Source of the DNA: Mimachlamys varia
Taxonomy: Eukaryota; Mollusca; Bivalvia; Pectinida; Pectinidae
Direction: 5' to 3'
DNA length: 64,000 nucleotides
NCBI GenBank assembly: GCA_947623455.1
Contig: OX392528.1
Location: 56,190,322 to 56,254,321, forward strand
The notes beneath the pieces are model-generated. The model saw only the letters and a list, made by a program, of their open reading frames with translations. It ran no database searches and was not told the origin of the DNA. This document shows, piece by piece, positions 46,291 through 58,200 of this stretch; within the stretch, counting starts at the first letter, position 1; every line of letters begins with the position of its first letter. The position numbers and the translations under genes were made by a program.

Positions 46291-46719
46291 AGCTAACAGC
46301 TTTTAATGAGATTAGTTTACATAGTATCCAACAAGAAGTGTATAACTGTAACAGGTCATTGACATGCTGTATGCTTTGAGGCAAAAACAAAAAACAGTGG
46401 GTGATGTGTTTACGACTCATACGAAAACGGGTAAGAACTAGCTCGGCACGGCGTCATACTAGGACGCCATTCACCGACTACAGGTTTTACTGAATGTAAC
46501 TTATTATTATCGCAAGGATTCCGATTGATCTGCTATCTAATAAACTACACTCTTCTCTTAGTTGACCTGTGTTGTTGACCTACGAAGATGGATAGATAGC
46601 AAACATGTTGCCATATCTATTCATTTCACAACATATATATATCGATACGGAAGAGCATTCGGGCCAAGCAGGAAAAATAGTTTTTTTTTGATAATTATTG
46701 AAATAGGTTTTTTCATGTT

Positions 46720-47330
46720 AATAACTGGAAATTTTAAGATAATAACTCGAAATTTCGACTTACTTACAAGTAAGTGGTGGATTTTTTAGTCCCCGAGGTT
46801 TGCTGGAGCCTCCATAGCCACAGTTAATCCCATTTGAGTAGAGGCACGGTACATAATATACACATTTTCTTAGTACATGATTTAAAATTATACAGAACTA
46901 GTTTAATTTTACTTCTAAATTCATAAGTTAAAGGGGTTTTACGCACCTGGCCCTTCTGTTTCTACATCGGCTTAGACATTTTGGATTCCTACCTTTTGGC
47001 CCCTAGCATCACTAAAGAGTCCTAGGAGGACGAAACAGCTGTATGATGCAGTTTAATTCATTTTTTCGGCATACTGTATCTATTAATAAATTTAAGAGGG
47101 ACAGCATATGTGTGTGTTACGTGATCATTACAAGAAATTTCGAGATAATAATTCGAAGTTTCAAGAAAATAGCTAAAAATTTCGAGATAATAACTCAAAA
47201 TATCGAGATAATAATAACTCTAAATTTCGACTTACTAACTAGAAATTTCGAGATAATAATTCGAAATTTTAAGATAATGACTCGAAATTTCAAGACAATA
47301 ACTCAATATTTCAAGATTTTCATTTTTTGG
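46720..47330. repeat. Palindromic GAAATTTCGAGATAATAA satellite, split by a Family 4 copy
   Basis: Degenerate repeats of AACTCGAAATTTCGAGATAA at 46720-46785 and 47125-47320. The intervening 46790-47120 is a Family 4 copy in reverse orientation. A third block is at 48905-49060. The 98-codon frame at 47043 is made of this repeat. Confidence 0.8.
46790..47120 (-). repeat. Family 4 dispersed repeat, near full length
   Basis: From CGAGGTTTGCTGGAGCCTCC through ATCACTAAAGAGTCCTAGGA to GTGTGTGTTACG, the reverse complement of 60838-61165. Confidence 0.85.
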
Positions 47331-47774
47331 GGGATATAAGGGAGACAACTTTTACGGTATCGTTTTCAATTCTTAAGCCTATAACAAATAGTGTACATTG
47401 GATTGTTAATATGATTGTTTTGTGAACCTTTTGTACGTTTCTAAATAAGTACATGTATTTGTTGTGAGAAAATATATAATATAAGATATCTCATATAATT
47501 CAATAAAAAACAGAATCGACATTGCTCTTTGAATAAATGTTAAGTTGGCTTGCCATACTTATAATAAATTCATAACGTAGAGTCAATACAATCTCGACCT
47601 GAAAGTTCAGGCTCGGTACTTGTATGTGTGTGTTACGTCATCTTATATATGATGATCGTCATATATGAGATATATATGAGATATATAACATTGTATATAT
47701 AAATTAAATGAGATATCTGATACAAGTATATAAGATTATATATATACAATATAAGATATATTATAATCGTATTT

Positions 47775-48135
47775 AAAGACCCAATATACGTAACTTTCGG
47801 CAAAACTTGAAGCGAAAATCAAGCCTAATAACTTATGATTTAGTAAGATTAACTGATATCATCAATATTCAAGATGAATTATTTCGCGGTTACCGGTACA
47901 GCAGCAGTTGAAACACGCTATTTGTAAACACGCGTCCATTTCGAACCGTCTTCTACCTTCGGTTTGTTGTTGAAATGGGCCCCACCTGAAGTATTTTTAA
48001 TTCTTTGGATTTTTTTTCAGAGTTTCTTGTTAGTTACCGCTCAGGTTTACTTCGTTGTAGGCTTATTTTTGCATGGTTATCAACTGGATTTTTTTTCAGA
48101 ATTTTTCAGAATCACGATAATTTCCCTGAAATTTT
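47775..48135 (-). mobile_element. Family 2 TIR element (copy 3)
   Basis: Left end TTAAAGACCCAATATACGTA; the interior matches 9155-9537 closely (CGGTTACCGGTACAGCAGCA, GGGCCCCACCTGAAGT). The right terminal repeat is lost. The 80-codon frame at 47964 is the element. Confidence 0.85.
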
Positions 48136-48904
48136 CTATATTTCGACATTTTGTTAAAGTCTCGTTCCTATATAAGATATCTTATATAGTACGAAATTTT
48201 GATTAAATACGATATACTATATAAAATATCTCATTAGCTATATAAGAGATATCATATATTTTTTATGAAATACAGGATCAACATTGCTCCTTAAATAAGT
48301 GTAAAGCTGGCTTGCCATATACTTGAGTTTATTTGTCAGATTCTATCGTATCAAATGACTTTCAATTGCAACTTTTCGTAGTTGTAAAAATATCATGTAA
48401 ATCAGGAACTATTTAACAACATATTAGCTGTCAATCTGGACAATTCCGAAAAAATAACGATACATGATCGCGGCCAAGGTTTTGCTTGTTCTTGCCTATA
48501 GTGCGCACCCGTTCTTGACACTTACCGTTTTTCATTTAAGCGGTTGGACCGGTGTGACCAAATTTGTTCGTATATTGAGTAAAGTCGAACCTCGTAATCT
48601 CATGTTGCTTTTAGGCCAGCCACGAGAAAAACCTATATAAGTATTGGCATGTCCACCATGATTTTCACCCAAAAACGTTACATTTGAAAGTGGATGAACT
48701 GGTGGTTCAGCAAAAAGGAAAATTGCTTTAACCTTAACATATAATATATGTTTTCACAACAAATACATATTCAGAAAGATGTTATCTGAAACGTACAGAA
48801 GGTTCACAACATAATCATATTAACAATCTCTTGTACACTATTTGATATAGGCTTAAGTATTGAAACCGATTCTGTAAAAGTTGTCTCCCTTCTATTTAAA
48901 AATG

Positions 48905-49060
48905 GAAATTTCTAATCTTGAACTTTCGAGTAATTATCTTGAAATTTCGAGGTAGTCAGTCGAAATTTTGAGTTAGAAAGTCGAAACTTTGATTTATAAA
49001 CTTGAAATTTTGACTTACTAACTCGACATTTCGATTTACTAAATTACGAGTTATCAAAAT
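48905..49060. repeat. GAAATTTCGAG satellite, third block
   Basis: Alternating CTTGAAATTTCGAGGT and AGTCGAAATTTTGAGTTA motifs, the same type as at 46720 and 47125. Confidence 0.75.
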
Positions 49061-49374
49061 GAAAAAAACCGATTTCCATTTTTATAGTAACAGCCCTACT
49101 TCTCCAACACATGTCGCAGTCAATTCGTTAATGTAGGTATTGATATCAATACTGAGATACTATGTGAAATGTAGGCTGCTGACGACGAAAGTAACGGCAC
49201 AGGGATTTGACAGATGCCTTTTTAAGAAGATTATGAGCAATTTTGATGGTCTCCATTTAGGTATTATTTAGATTATTCTGTATTAGTGAAATTTATGAAA
49301 GTGGACGTTTTTAAAAGTACTTATCATTTTGACTACTAGTTGTGATAATGAACGATACATTATAATTTATCCTT

Positions 49375-49560
49375 TGAGGACGTGACATTTACTTGGATGA
49401 GACCTAATTTTACAAGGTCGGTGTCGTCGATGAAACAGAAGACACTTACTCTTTTTACATACTTGGTCCTATCCGTGTAAATCTTTCCGTTGTTCATAAT
49501 TTGTTCCTAGTCAGTTTCGAGTTCTGATTAGGTTTTTTTGACGCCTCTGTATCCTCTCTT
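49375..49560 (+). mobile_element. Retroelement 3'-terminal fragment
   Basis: GAGGACGTGACATTTACTTG, GGTGTCGTCGATGAAACAGA and TCGAGTTCTGATTAGG match the 9830 end; it has small deletions and a broken frame. Confidence 0.65.
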
Positions 49561-51000
49561 GTTTTGACTCTTTGGTTTCCTGTATCTCACAAACGACAGG
49601 GAAATATATTTGCAGCATTACGTTGCAGAAAAGTGGTTTATATATAGACAACTACACGAGTAATAAATCTGTTGATTAGCTTGAGAAGTGTGTGGTTGTA
49701 CAGTTAAATCAGGGCTTCAGTCATTGTTTACTCCAAGAGTGGCATTAACGAGATGTGGATTTTGAATAACTCGAAAGATCTTCTGATCAATCTTGAGCAC
49801 CCAGGAAAGGTTTAGTCTATCAAAACATTTGATTTTTCTTACCTGCACACTGCCATATAGTACATACCAAACTTAAAGACAAACTTTGATTATTTTAGAC
49901 ATTGTCTAAATTCAACGTCCTACATTCGACAATATTGAATTGTTGAAACATTTACCATGTCGATAAACTCTTTCGTACTAGTTTATCAGTATGCAGTAAA
50001 AATATCATTTCATTGTAAATGTACATAATGCTATGCTGACATTATATAGGTACAACAATTACATTGAAATTTGATATATATTTTGTAAATTTTATCGTAC
50101 ATTCAATTTTGCGTGATACATTCTTTTTTTTAATTTGCGGTCAAATGTATATATGTCTTGCGGGAGAAGACAAATAATAAGTTGTTTAACTTGTGTCTGA
50201 TCCCATTTGTATATTTTCAAATAAAATATGTTTAAATGAGAGCCAAACGTCTCCCATTATGGGAGCTTTGTTTTCCAAGTACAGCGGTTCAAAAATATGG
50301 CTGTAAAGTTTTTTTGGACGTACTTTGTGAAAAATAAAACAAAGATAAAATAAACTGAATAAGATTCAGTACAAATTTATTTTAATTTTGTTGAATTTGG
50401 TGGAAAGAATTTTCCAGTAGTCTGTTGGAATTCTTATGGGAATAAGCTGTATCCATTCTTGGCCTAGTTATCTGGTCGCCGATGATCTTCTCGGGTTAGA
50501 TCCATTGTTAACCATAACATCGTCAACATCTTCCTGCTACTAGATTCCGTCACGTATGGGGATACTAGTCACCGCTATCAGAAATAATCTTTATGCCTCC
50601 TACGTCCTGTCACAAATAACTCAAAGAAAATTTGTGATTGAAAATGGTCACCAAAATATATGGTGACATGTCATGTTTATTTAAAAAACATAGATAATCA
50701 ATCTAGGTTATGCAAGAATAACATGGCATAATATAAGCCATATAATAACTAAAGAAATAAACATCACAAAAGAAAAATGGCACAACCAAAGCCTGAGTGG
50801 GGGTTGTTAAACACCGCCACAAAACCAAGATGGGAAACATTGCTGGTTTTACACCTGCAACTAAATTCCGTCACGTATGGGGATAAAGGTCACCGCTATC
50901 AGAAATAATCTTTATGCCAAAAACATGTCCTGGGAATTGTTCAAGTATATCTTAAAATGTACAGCAGCTATCAATGTTAACAGTGCCCAATAGGTTCCGT
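49561..51000. other. No gene recognised
   Basis: Intergenic. ATTCCGTCACGTATGGGGAT with TCACCGCTATCAGAAATAAT occurs at about 50545 and again at 50866, a short duplicated motif of about 60 bp. Confidence 0.45.
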
Positions 51001-51115
51001 GAATAGCTTTTCCAGTTTTAAGCTTTGACGGTAAGCCAACAGATCAGAAGTTGTTGTTTTATAACGCCGTTGCTATGTACGTTAGGGCATTTACGTGAGA
51101 GCACTTTGTTCCGAA

Positions 51116-51475
51116 ATTTGCCCAGAAAAAGCAGTAAATTCGAAACCCACCTGGGGCAGTTGCCAGATACTGACTGTAGGTCGGTAGTTTTTCTCGGGTA
51201 CTCTGGTTTTCCTCCACCTACGAAAATTTGCACGTCCTTAAATTTTCCAGACCCCGGTTTCATCAACGTTCCTTAACTTAAGGAAACACCTTAACTTAAA
51301 ATCTACGTAGGAAAGCATTACAGAATTTAAGGAATTTTCCTTCACTAAGGATTTTCCCCTTAAATTCTGTAATGCTTTCTTATGGAGATGTTTAAGTTAA
51401 GAAGTTTGCTTAAGTTAAGGAACGTTGATGAAACCAGGGCCTGGCTGTTGATAGGACGTCAACAAAATAAACAAA
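51116..51475 (+). mobile_element. SINE interrupted by a foldback element
   Basis: The SINE body (ACCTGGGGCAGTTGCCAGAT ... TTTTCCAGACC) stops at about 51253 and resumes at about 51440 (CCTGGCTGTTGATAGGACGT); compare the unbroken copies at 4851 and 16722. Confidence 0.78.
51254..51439. mobile_element. Foldback element nested in the SINE
   Basis: GGTTTCATCAACGTTCCTTA at the left pairs with TAAGGAACGTTGATGAAACC at the right; a second pair, AAGCATTACAGAATTTAAGG / CCTTAAATTCTGTAATGCTT, lies inside. Near-perfect arms of about 85 bp. Confidence 0.88.
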
Positions 51476-52109
51476 CCAAAAAAATACGTTGAATGCCATA
51501 TGCATTTCGCTAACGTGGTACAATGTAACCATCTTTTACGACGTGAACGATTTCGATACAGTAGTAAAAGTCATACAAATCAGACAATAATTTAAGCAAA
51601 CGACTAATGTTTTACAGCAATATACATAAACATGTTCTTTTTAAATATGCTTAATATTTTTTGTGCAATTTACTGGTAAGATATGCAGTCTCTATCGTTT
51701 TGAGCATGTATTATGGAATCGTTATCAAAATAATTCATTACTGTAAGCTGTTAGAAAAATACACTTAATAAGCGTGTTATCTGAAAAAAAACCCATGTAC
51801 AATGGGTTGTTTGTTTGTTTTAATATGCAAAGAAAATAAGTATTATTAATGGCTGGTTCAGTATCCATGAGCTGTTTTTTTCCCTTGGTAATCGTATGTG
51901 TTAATTTCCTTACGACGTGGTATTCATTTGTTGTTTTTCTTATAAAGTTCAATAAACATAGAATAATAGTCATGCTCATCTTATTTTCAAATAAGAAAAT
52001 TCTACAAACAATATCTCTGTCATTTCACTGACTCAGTAATACATTGGGGAGTATAAAACCACTGCATACAATAACACTTCCTTTTAAATATCACCATGGT
52101 TACAGAAAA

Positions 52110-52229
52110 CTATGACTTATCGGCAGGTCGGTCCTCCTCGTAGCTTTCAACATGGCGGTTCACGTGCACAATTTCCCATTTCTTCATCCATGGGCCCTGA
52201 ATGGTCGTGTCAAATTCGTCTTCTTCATT
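52110..52229 (-). CDS. PhyH copy B exon 9 (stop)
   Basis: Acceptor CTTGTTAG, then NEEDEFDTTIQGPWMKKWEI, VHVNRHVESYEEDRPADKS and TAG. IQGPWMKKWEIVH is shared with copy A. Confidence 0.92.
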   Translation of the reverse strand, partial: NEEDEFDTTIQGPWMKKWEIVHVNRHVESYEEDRPADKS

Positions 52230-55200
52230 CTAACAAGAACAACATCAAAAACTATAACAGTACAATATAGTTAAGATTTCACTTAAAACAAGCAACATCT
52301 CTTCTTCAAAATAAATATGCTGAATGATTATGTTTTTACTGACACATTAACAGATTTTTATATTTAATATATTGTGATTGCTGTTCATCGTTTTCTCTTT
52401 TCTTCTTGTGGCATCACGGCGATCGCTTTCTAAGTTGATTTGCCTCTGATAGTTATATCAATATAAACATTTATCATAGGTACTGTTACATTATGTATGT
52501 TGTATGGAGAAAACATGTAATATTGTACTTCACCTGCAGATAGCTCCAGTTTAACTGAAGCTATTTATCCACTTGAGAATAGTTGATATACTTACAAAAC
52601 GCTCTCAGTTACAAGTCACCTTGTGAGACATTCACAGATTATATGCACATCATTGTTCTTACATACGAAGTGAAATACTTAAACATACAAAGGGATATGC
52701 GAAAACCACGAACCTCTACAATTGCCTGTCTCAAAAGTTTATGTCGAATGGCGCTGTCAAAGACTTCCCAGGACATGCTGAAGTTTGGGTTTTTTGAAGT
52801 CCTCATAAGAACACCCTGTTTCAAATCATAAAATCCATATGGAAGATCGGGTTTCTGCCAGCGCAGATCAAGACTCCATCGAATATCCCCGGACATATTT
52901 GGGAGACTGTAATAATAAAGCATTTATAATAAATGCTACCTTACCTGATATACAAACTTCGAGAAAGAAGCTTTTAGTAAGCAATTTATTTTTGTATCTA
53001 CAAAGTAACTTCAGTGTTTGATACCCGATTAATGTGAATGATCCTTTAAAAGTAGATGTGCGAAATAAAATTCAACTCAATGTAATTTAGATATATTGGA
53101 GTTGAGAATGATACAAACGTTTTCACTTTGAGTACGTTACATTTACTGCGGTGTTACCTAAGTTTATAAGGTGGATGACGTCGATGAAGCAGAAGACGCT
53201 TCCTCTTCCAAGAAACTTTATCGTATACTCTTGTACTTTTTAAGTATTTGCGTGTAAATGTGTCTCTTGATCATATTTTGCCCTTAATTTAATCAGTTTT
53301 GAGTTTGGACTATGGTTTTGTTGACGCTACGGTGTTTTCTGATCTTTTTAACAACATTACAAATGAAAAACCTATATATCTATAAGTTTATGTGTCCTAC
53401 CTTCTGTGTGGTATCATGTTATTCAGCAGTAACATACCACCATAAGGAATCTCACACGTGACGATATCAGTGGCAGGGTTCACACCTAAATGATTCAAAC
53501 TAATCTCAGTGACATATTACAGAAAGAAGTAGACAAAAATGAGCAGGGATATACAGTAGATCAACGTAAAATACACACAGGATTGCAGCATTGTGGTGTA
53601 GTATGTTATTCTAAAATGCTACCAATTCAGGCACTATTTAAACGTAACATTTGTCCTAAGACGGATACTTTTTCCAAAGTTATCTGGATACCAAACACAC
53701 TTCGTTTCGCCAAACATATCAGCATTAACATGGAGTAAATCAATTAACTGATATTGAAATTAAAGAAGCAATATCAACCAATATCTCACCGAGACTTTTC
53801 TCCATTTCGTCTTCATCCACCATAACATACCACGTGCCGCCATGGCAACATTGATGGGTGGCAACCTTTCCTGCTCGGTGCCCCCCATGAACCACCTGCA
53901 GATACAAAACGAAAGCTGGTATAATTTGAACAATGATATTGGATGCAAGCAAATAAAATTGATTCAATGCGGGTGTCGTCGATGAAGCACCGTAACACAT
54001 CGTCTTATTCTCCCGTAATTTTACAAGGACCTCTCTCTATATAAATCTTTCATATTTTGCCCCTAGTATAATCGATTTTGAGTTCGGATTTTGTTGACGG
54101 GTCGGTATTCTCTATTGTTTTTAAATCTGGCGATTTGATAAATAAATATATGAATTTATTAATCATGTATTTTAGCTTAGGCATATTCCAAGTATGTACA
54201 AATGTTTGGTATTTAACTAAATTACTGTCGTTCCGAATTAATCTTGAAAGCCTTAAGATGTTTGAGGAATGGTCATACCTGCATACACCCATTGTGAGCT
54301 GTGGCGTTCAGCAAGGGTATCCAGGCCGTAGGCTGTAGAACTTTGTAAGACTTGTTGTCCAAGTATGCAGAGTCTAAAATGAAAAAACAAATATATATCC
54401 AATGAATCAAAATGATAAAATTGAAATCTAATGTAAATACCTATTATTCAGCTCTAACAACTATATTTGTCACAGCATAAATTACCAGTAAGCCTTCTTG
54501 GCCCCCTTTCGATCACCTTCCCACGACAACAACACTAAAGCGTGGGTCAACTTATTGGCGTCAATGAGCCCGCCCAAAAGCGCTTTCAACCCCCAGGTAA
54601 AGAGAGCAATTTGACAATTTGGCAATACCTTTAACAATTAGATATATTCGCATCTCTCTGAATCGCGACATTTAATCCATGTAAATTTAATTTCTTCATT
54701 TTGAGTAAAATTTAGACCCTCGAAAATAACCGGCTATACGGTAAATTATAAAAAAAAAACACAGATAAATTCGAAACACACAGTCAGTATCAAGTCATAA
54801 GGAGAAGAAATGGGAAGTCATGAAAGACGAGGTGACACACACATATGCTGCAACTTTTAAATGTAGTAATAGATACAGTATGCCGAAAAAAGAATTTAAA
54901 CTGCATCGTACAGCTGTTTCGTCCTTTCAGGACTAGTCAATAATGATAGTGGCCAAAAGGTTGGAATCGAAATTTCGAAATTAAAGTAGAAGCAAAATGG
55001 TCAGGTGCGTAAGATATTTTTAATTCATGAATTTAGAAAAAAAAGTACTGTAAATAAGAGTAGATGGAAGAAGAAAGGAATGCAAACCCCTGAACTTTTT
55101 CTGACCTTCAATATACATCGTATGCTAATTTACCCTGATGCCACGGAACTGTAGTAGCCTCATTCTGGGGTGTTTTTGTGCGCAGATTCCATAATGGATG

Positions 55201-58200
55201 CCCAGCTATTTCCGGTCCAATGAGTTGTTCAACTACATTCAGAAGACGCTCATTTGTCCATAGGTTTTTAAACGCCTATAAAGAAAAACCAATCGGATCA
55301 TTACTCTTTATTCACCACGTAAATGTTTAATGGCAAATTTAGATAAAATACGGTAGAAAAAGCGTCTAGTTCTATGCGCCTCTGAAAAATCATTATAGAA
55401 TGGATATAACTACACAGTTGTAATTCTTTCTGTGAGGAAACCAGCTCGAGGTTTCTCTGGTCCTGACACCAGAATTAGACATTTTGACAGATAGATGTCT
55501 GGTGTAGGTTCCTCTGGCCCTGACACCAGACTTGGACATTTTGACAGAAAGATGTCTGGTGTGGGGCAGACACATAACATATCTCACATATATTAATAAA
55601 TGGATAATTTATTGACACAAACCTACTCTGATTATCAGCACCAGCTCATACTTTCCATTAGTAGAGTCCTTGGTTTTCAACCATTCGAAATTACTCATCT
55701 GGGTGGTCTCCATGTTTTTACCTCGTGTAAGTAGGCCAGTAGGTGACTTATCAACAAATCGTATTGATCAAGAACTCATCTTTTGTCAAAGTATTTGGGG
55801 AAAATGAAGATCTCTGAAGTAAAATGCTAATTTCAACATGTACAATTGACTTCTTGATCGTTAACATATTTTAGGTGGGTTTAAAGAAAGCTGGCTTGAG
55901 CACAGAAACCATGCTTGAGCATGAGACCGGTTTCATGAATCCGGACCCTGGTCTCAAATGTAACGTTACTAATTGATATTTACCCGTAAATTTATAAATA
56001 CATTTCGTTTTGACAATCGAATTTGGTACATTGTTAAATGTTGTTTTCTTCTTTTAATTATATCTAAAGATTAAACCTTGAAACAAACAAAACACTAACA
56101 GGTCGAATATAACAATCGTGTATCAATATACAGTACTAGTTAATAAAGCTTACGTTGACAATTAGGCGTGCATTGAAAAAGGGTACATTATAATGGATTG
56201 TGATAATTATTGAGTGGCAATATGAAATTGAACTTGAATAACATATTATTAACTGTAATAATAATTCCATCTACAAAAAATAATTGAAGAAAATATCTAA
56301 ATATGCAGGATCATTCATCAATTTAGCATCAGGAAGGTAGAGACTTTTATAAAACTTCCAGTTGTTTTGCTGCATTTTCTTATTTAAAATTTCATCATTT
56401 TTTGTTTGTTTTTAAAAACCCTTATTTGTTTTAAATGAATATCTGTGTATGTTTTGTTTTCCTGTTTTGGTATTGGTTTCAAGTTTACTATTTTCTCCGA
56501 TCATATTTCTCTTGGTTATTGTACATTTCTTCATATGTTTATTTTGCCTCAGTTCTAATATTTTTGAATGTGTGTATTTCTTTACTATTTAACGTGATTT
56601 ATTAAGATATATTAAATATCATTTAAACTTACAAACCAAGAGGTTGTCATTTATGATATATACCTGAGATAGTTCTGGATATTTGTGTAGCATGATGTTC
56701 GCCCCGGGGAAATCTTTCTCGATGTAGGTTAATCTTTCAAAGAGTCCATATCCATTGTAGAGATCTGCAATGATTAGCAAATGTTAGGATGTACTTAAAG
56801 ACTTCTTTATCCGTAAAATAATCGCAGGCCATTGAATGGAAGAAAACCTTGAAAGCTTAATACTCAATATACATTCATGTAAATCATGTATGTCTTCTTT
56901 GTAAGTAGTAAGCACTACACGACGAGGTATAGAGAGTATGATACGAAACTAGGGCAAGAAAACTTTACAGAAATAAGACAGAAAATGGAGACAAAATTCT
57001 ACATTTGTATTATATTGAAAATTGTCATCGATATTTTAAGACTTTCCTTACCAGCAAAGTTCAATGTCTTGCCAAAAATCCCTTAAAGATTAACACCAAA
57101 TAACAAAATTAAGACACTTTTACGCTCACCTACGCTCTCTACACCCTGGAATGAGTCATGACAAAATTGAAGGCACGTACAGGTTACAAAAATTACACCA
57201 ATCGCTATGTCGATTGTCTGTCTTTTGATTATTACAAAGGAGCCACAACTACTACAAAGCCTGTTATTTTTTACTGTTATGTGACCACGTTATTATTTTG
57301 ATGTACATCAAAGAGTCGAATCAGTCTAGATCTTCCTGTATCATCACAAAAGTGGCGAACACAGAACCTTCAGTTTTGCTATGACATATTCCAGGGGTAT
57401 TAAGAGCGTAGGTGAGCATAACCCTTAGATATCGAAGATGAGTGTAGGTGAGCGTAGCCCTGAATATCAAATATTATTTAATGAATGTAGAAAGCGTAGA
57501 TGAGCGTAACTCCTGGAATTTCAGGAGCGTAGAGAGCGTAGGTGAGCATAGCCCATTGATATAGTGGATGGGCGTAAGTGAGCGTAATCCCTGGGTATCG
57601 ACGATGTTGTTTCGCTAACGAGTACGACAGACGAAGCCGTATGTTTACCTTTGATTTTACCAGCTTTGAACAGTTTTTGAGCGAGTCTTTCTACCTGGCC
57701 TTCTATGGCTTGTCTACACGGATCCAGCTCCGAACGGGTAAAAAACTCCTTCACAATAACGTAACCCTATAGAATAGACACAAAAAGAATGGGGATACCA
57801 TATTCATCATATACACCATGTTCATACTTATATATTGTACATATGAGGCAAAGAAATAGCATTAACCATAGTTTCCCGAATTATACTGGATAATTGCAAA
57901 CGTATGTTTGTAGGATACGAATTAATGTTATATATGGATAAGGAAATTATTCTAACAGTGTACACAATATAATGTTGTCAAATATTCAGAGCAATCCTTT
58001 CCTTTATTGAGAAAATAATATATCGCAAAATCGTTAACAAGTGTACTCTACTAGAAGACAACATGAGGGTTTCCAATCTTGTGGGAAATTTTTAATGTTT
58101 ATTTTTCTCGTCCCTGTATATTTTGATGAGATATTTGTTGTTTATGCAATACACTCATCTGTTGTTAAGATATTTCAGGAGTTACCACGCTGCATCGCAA

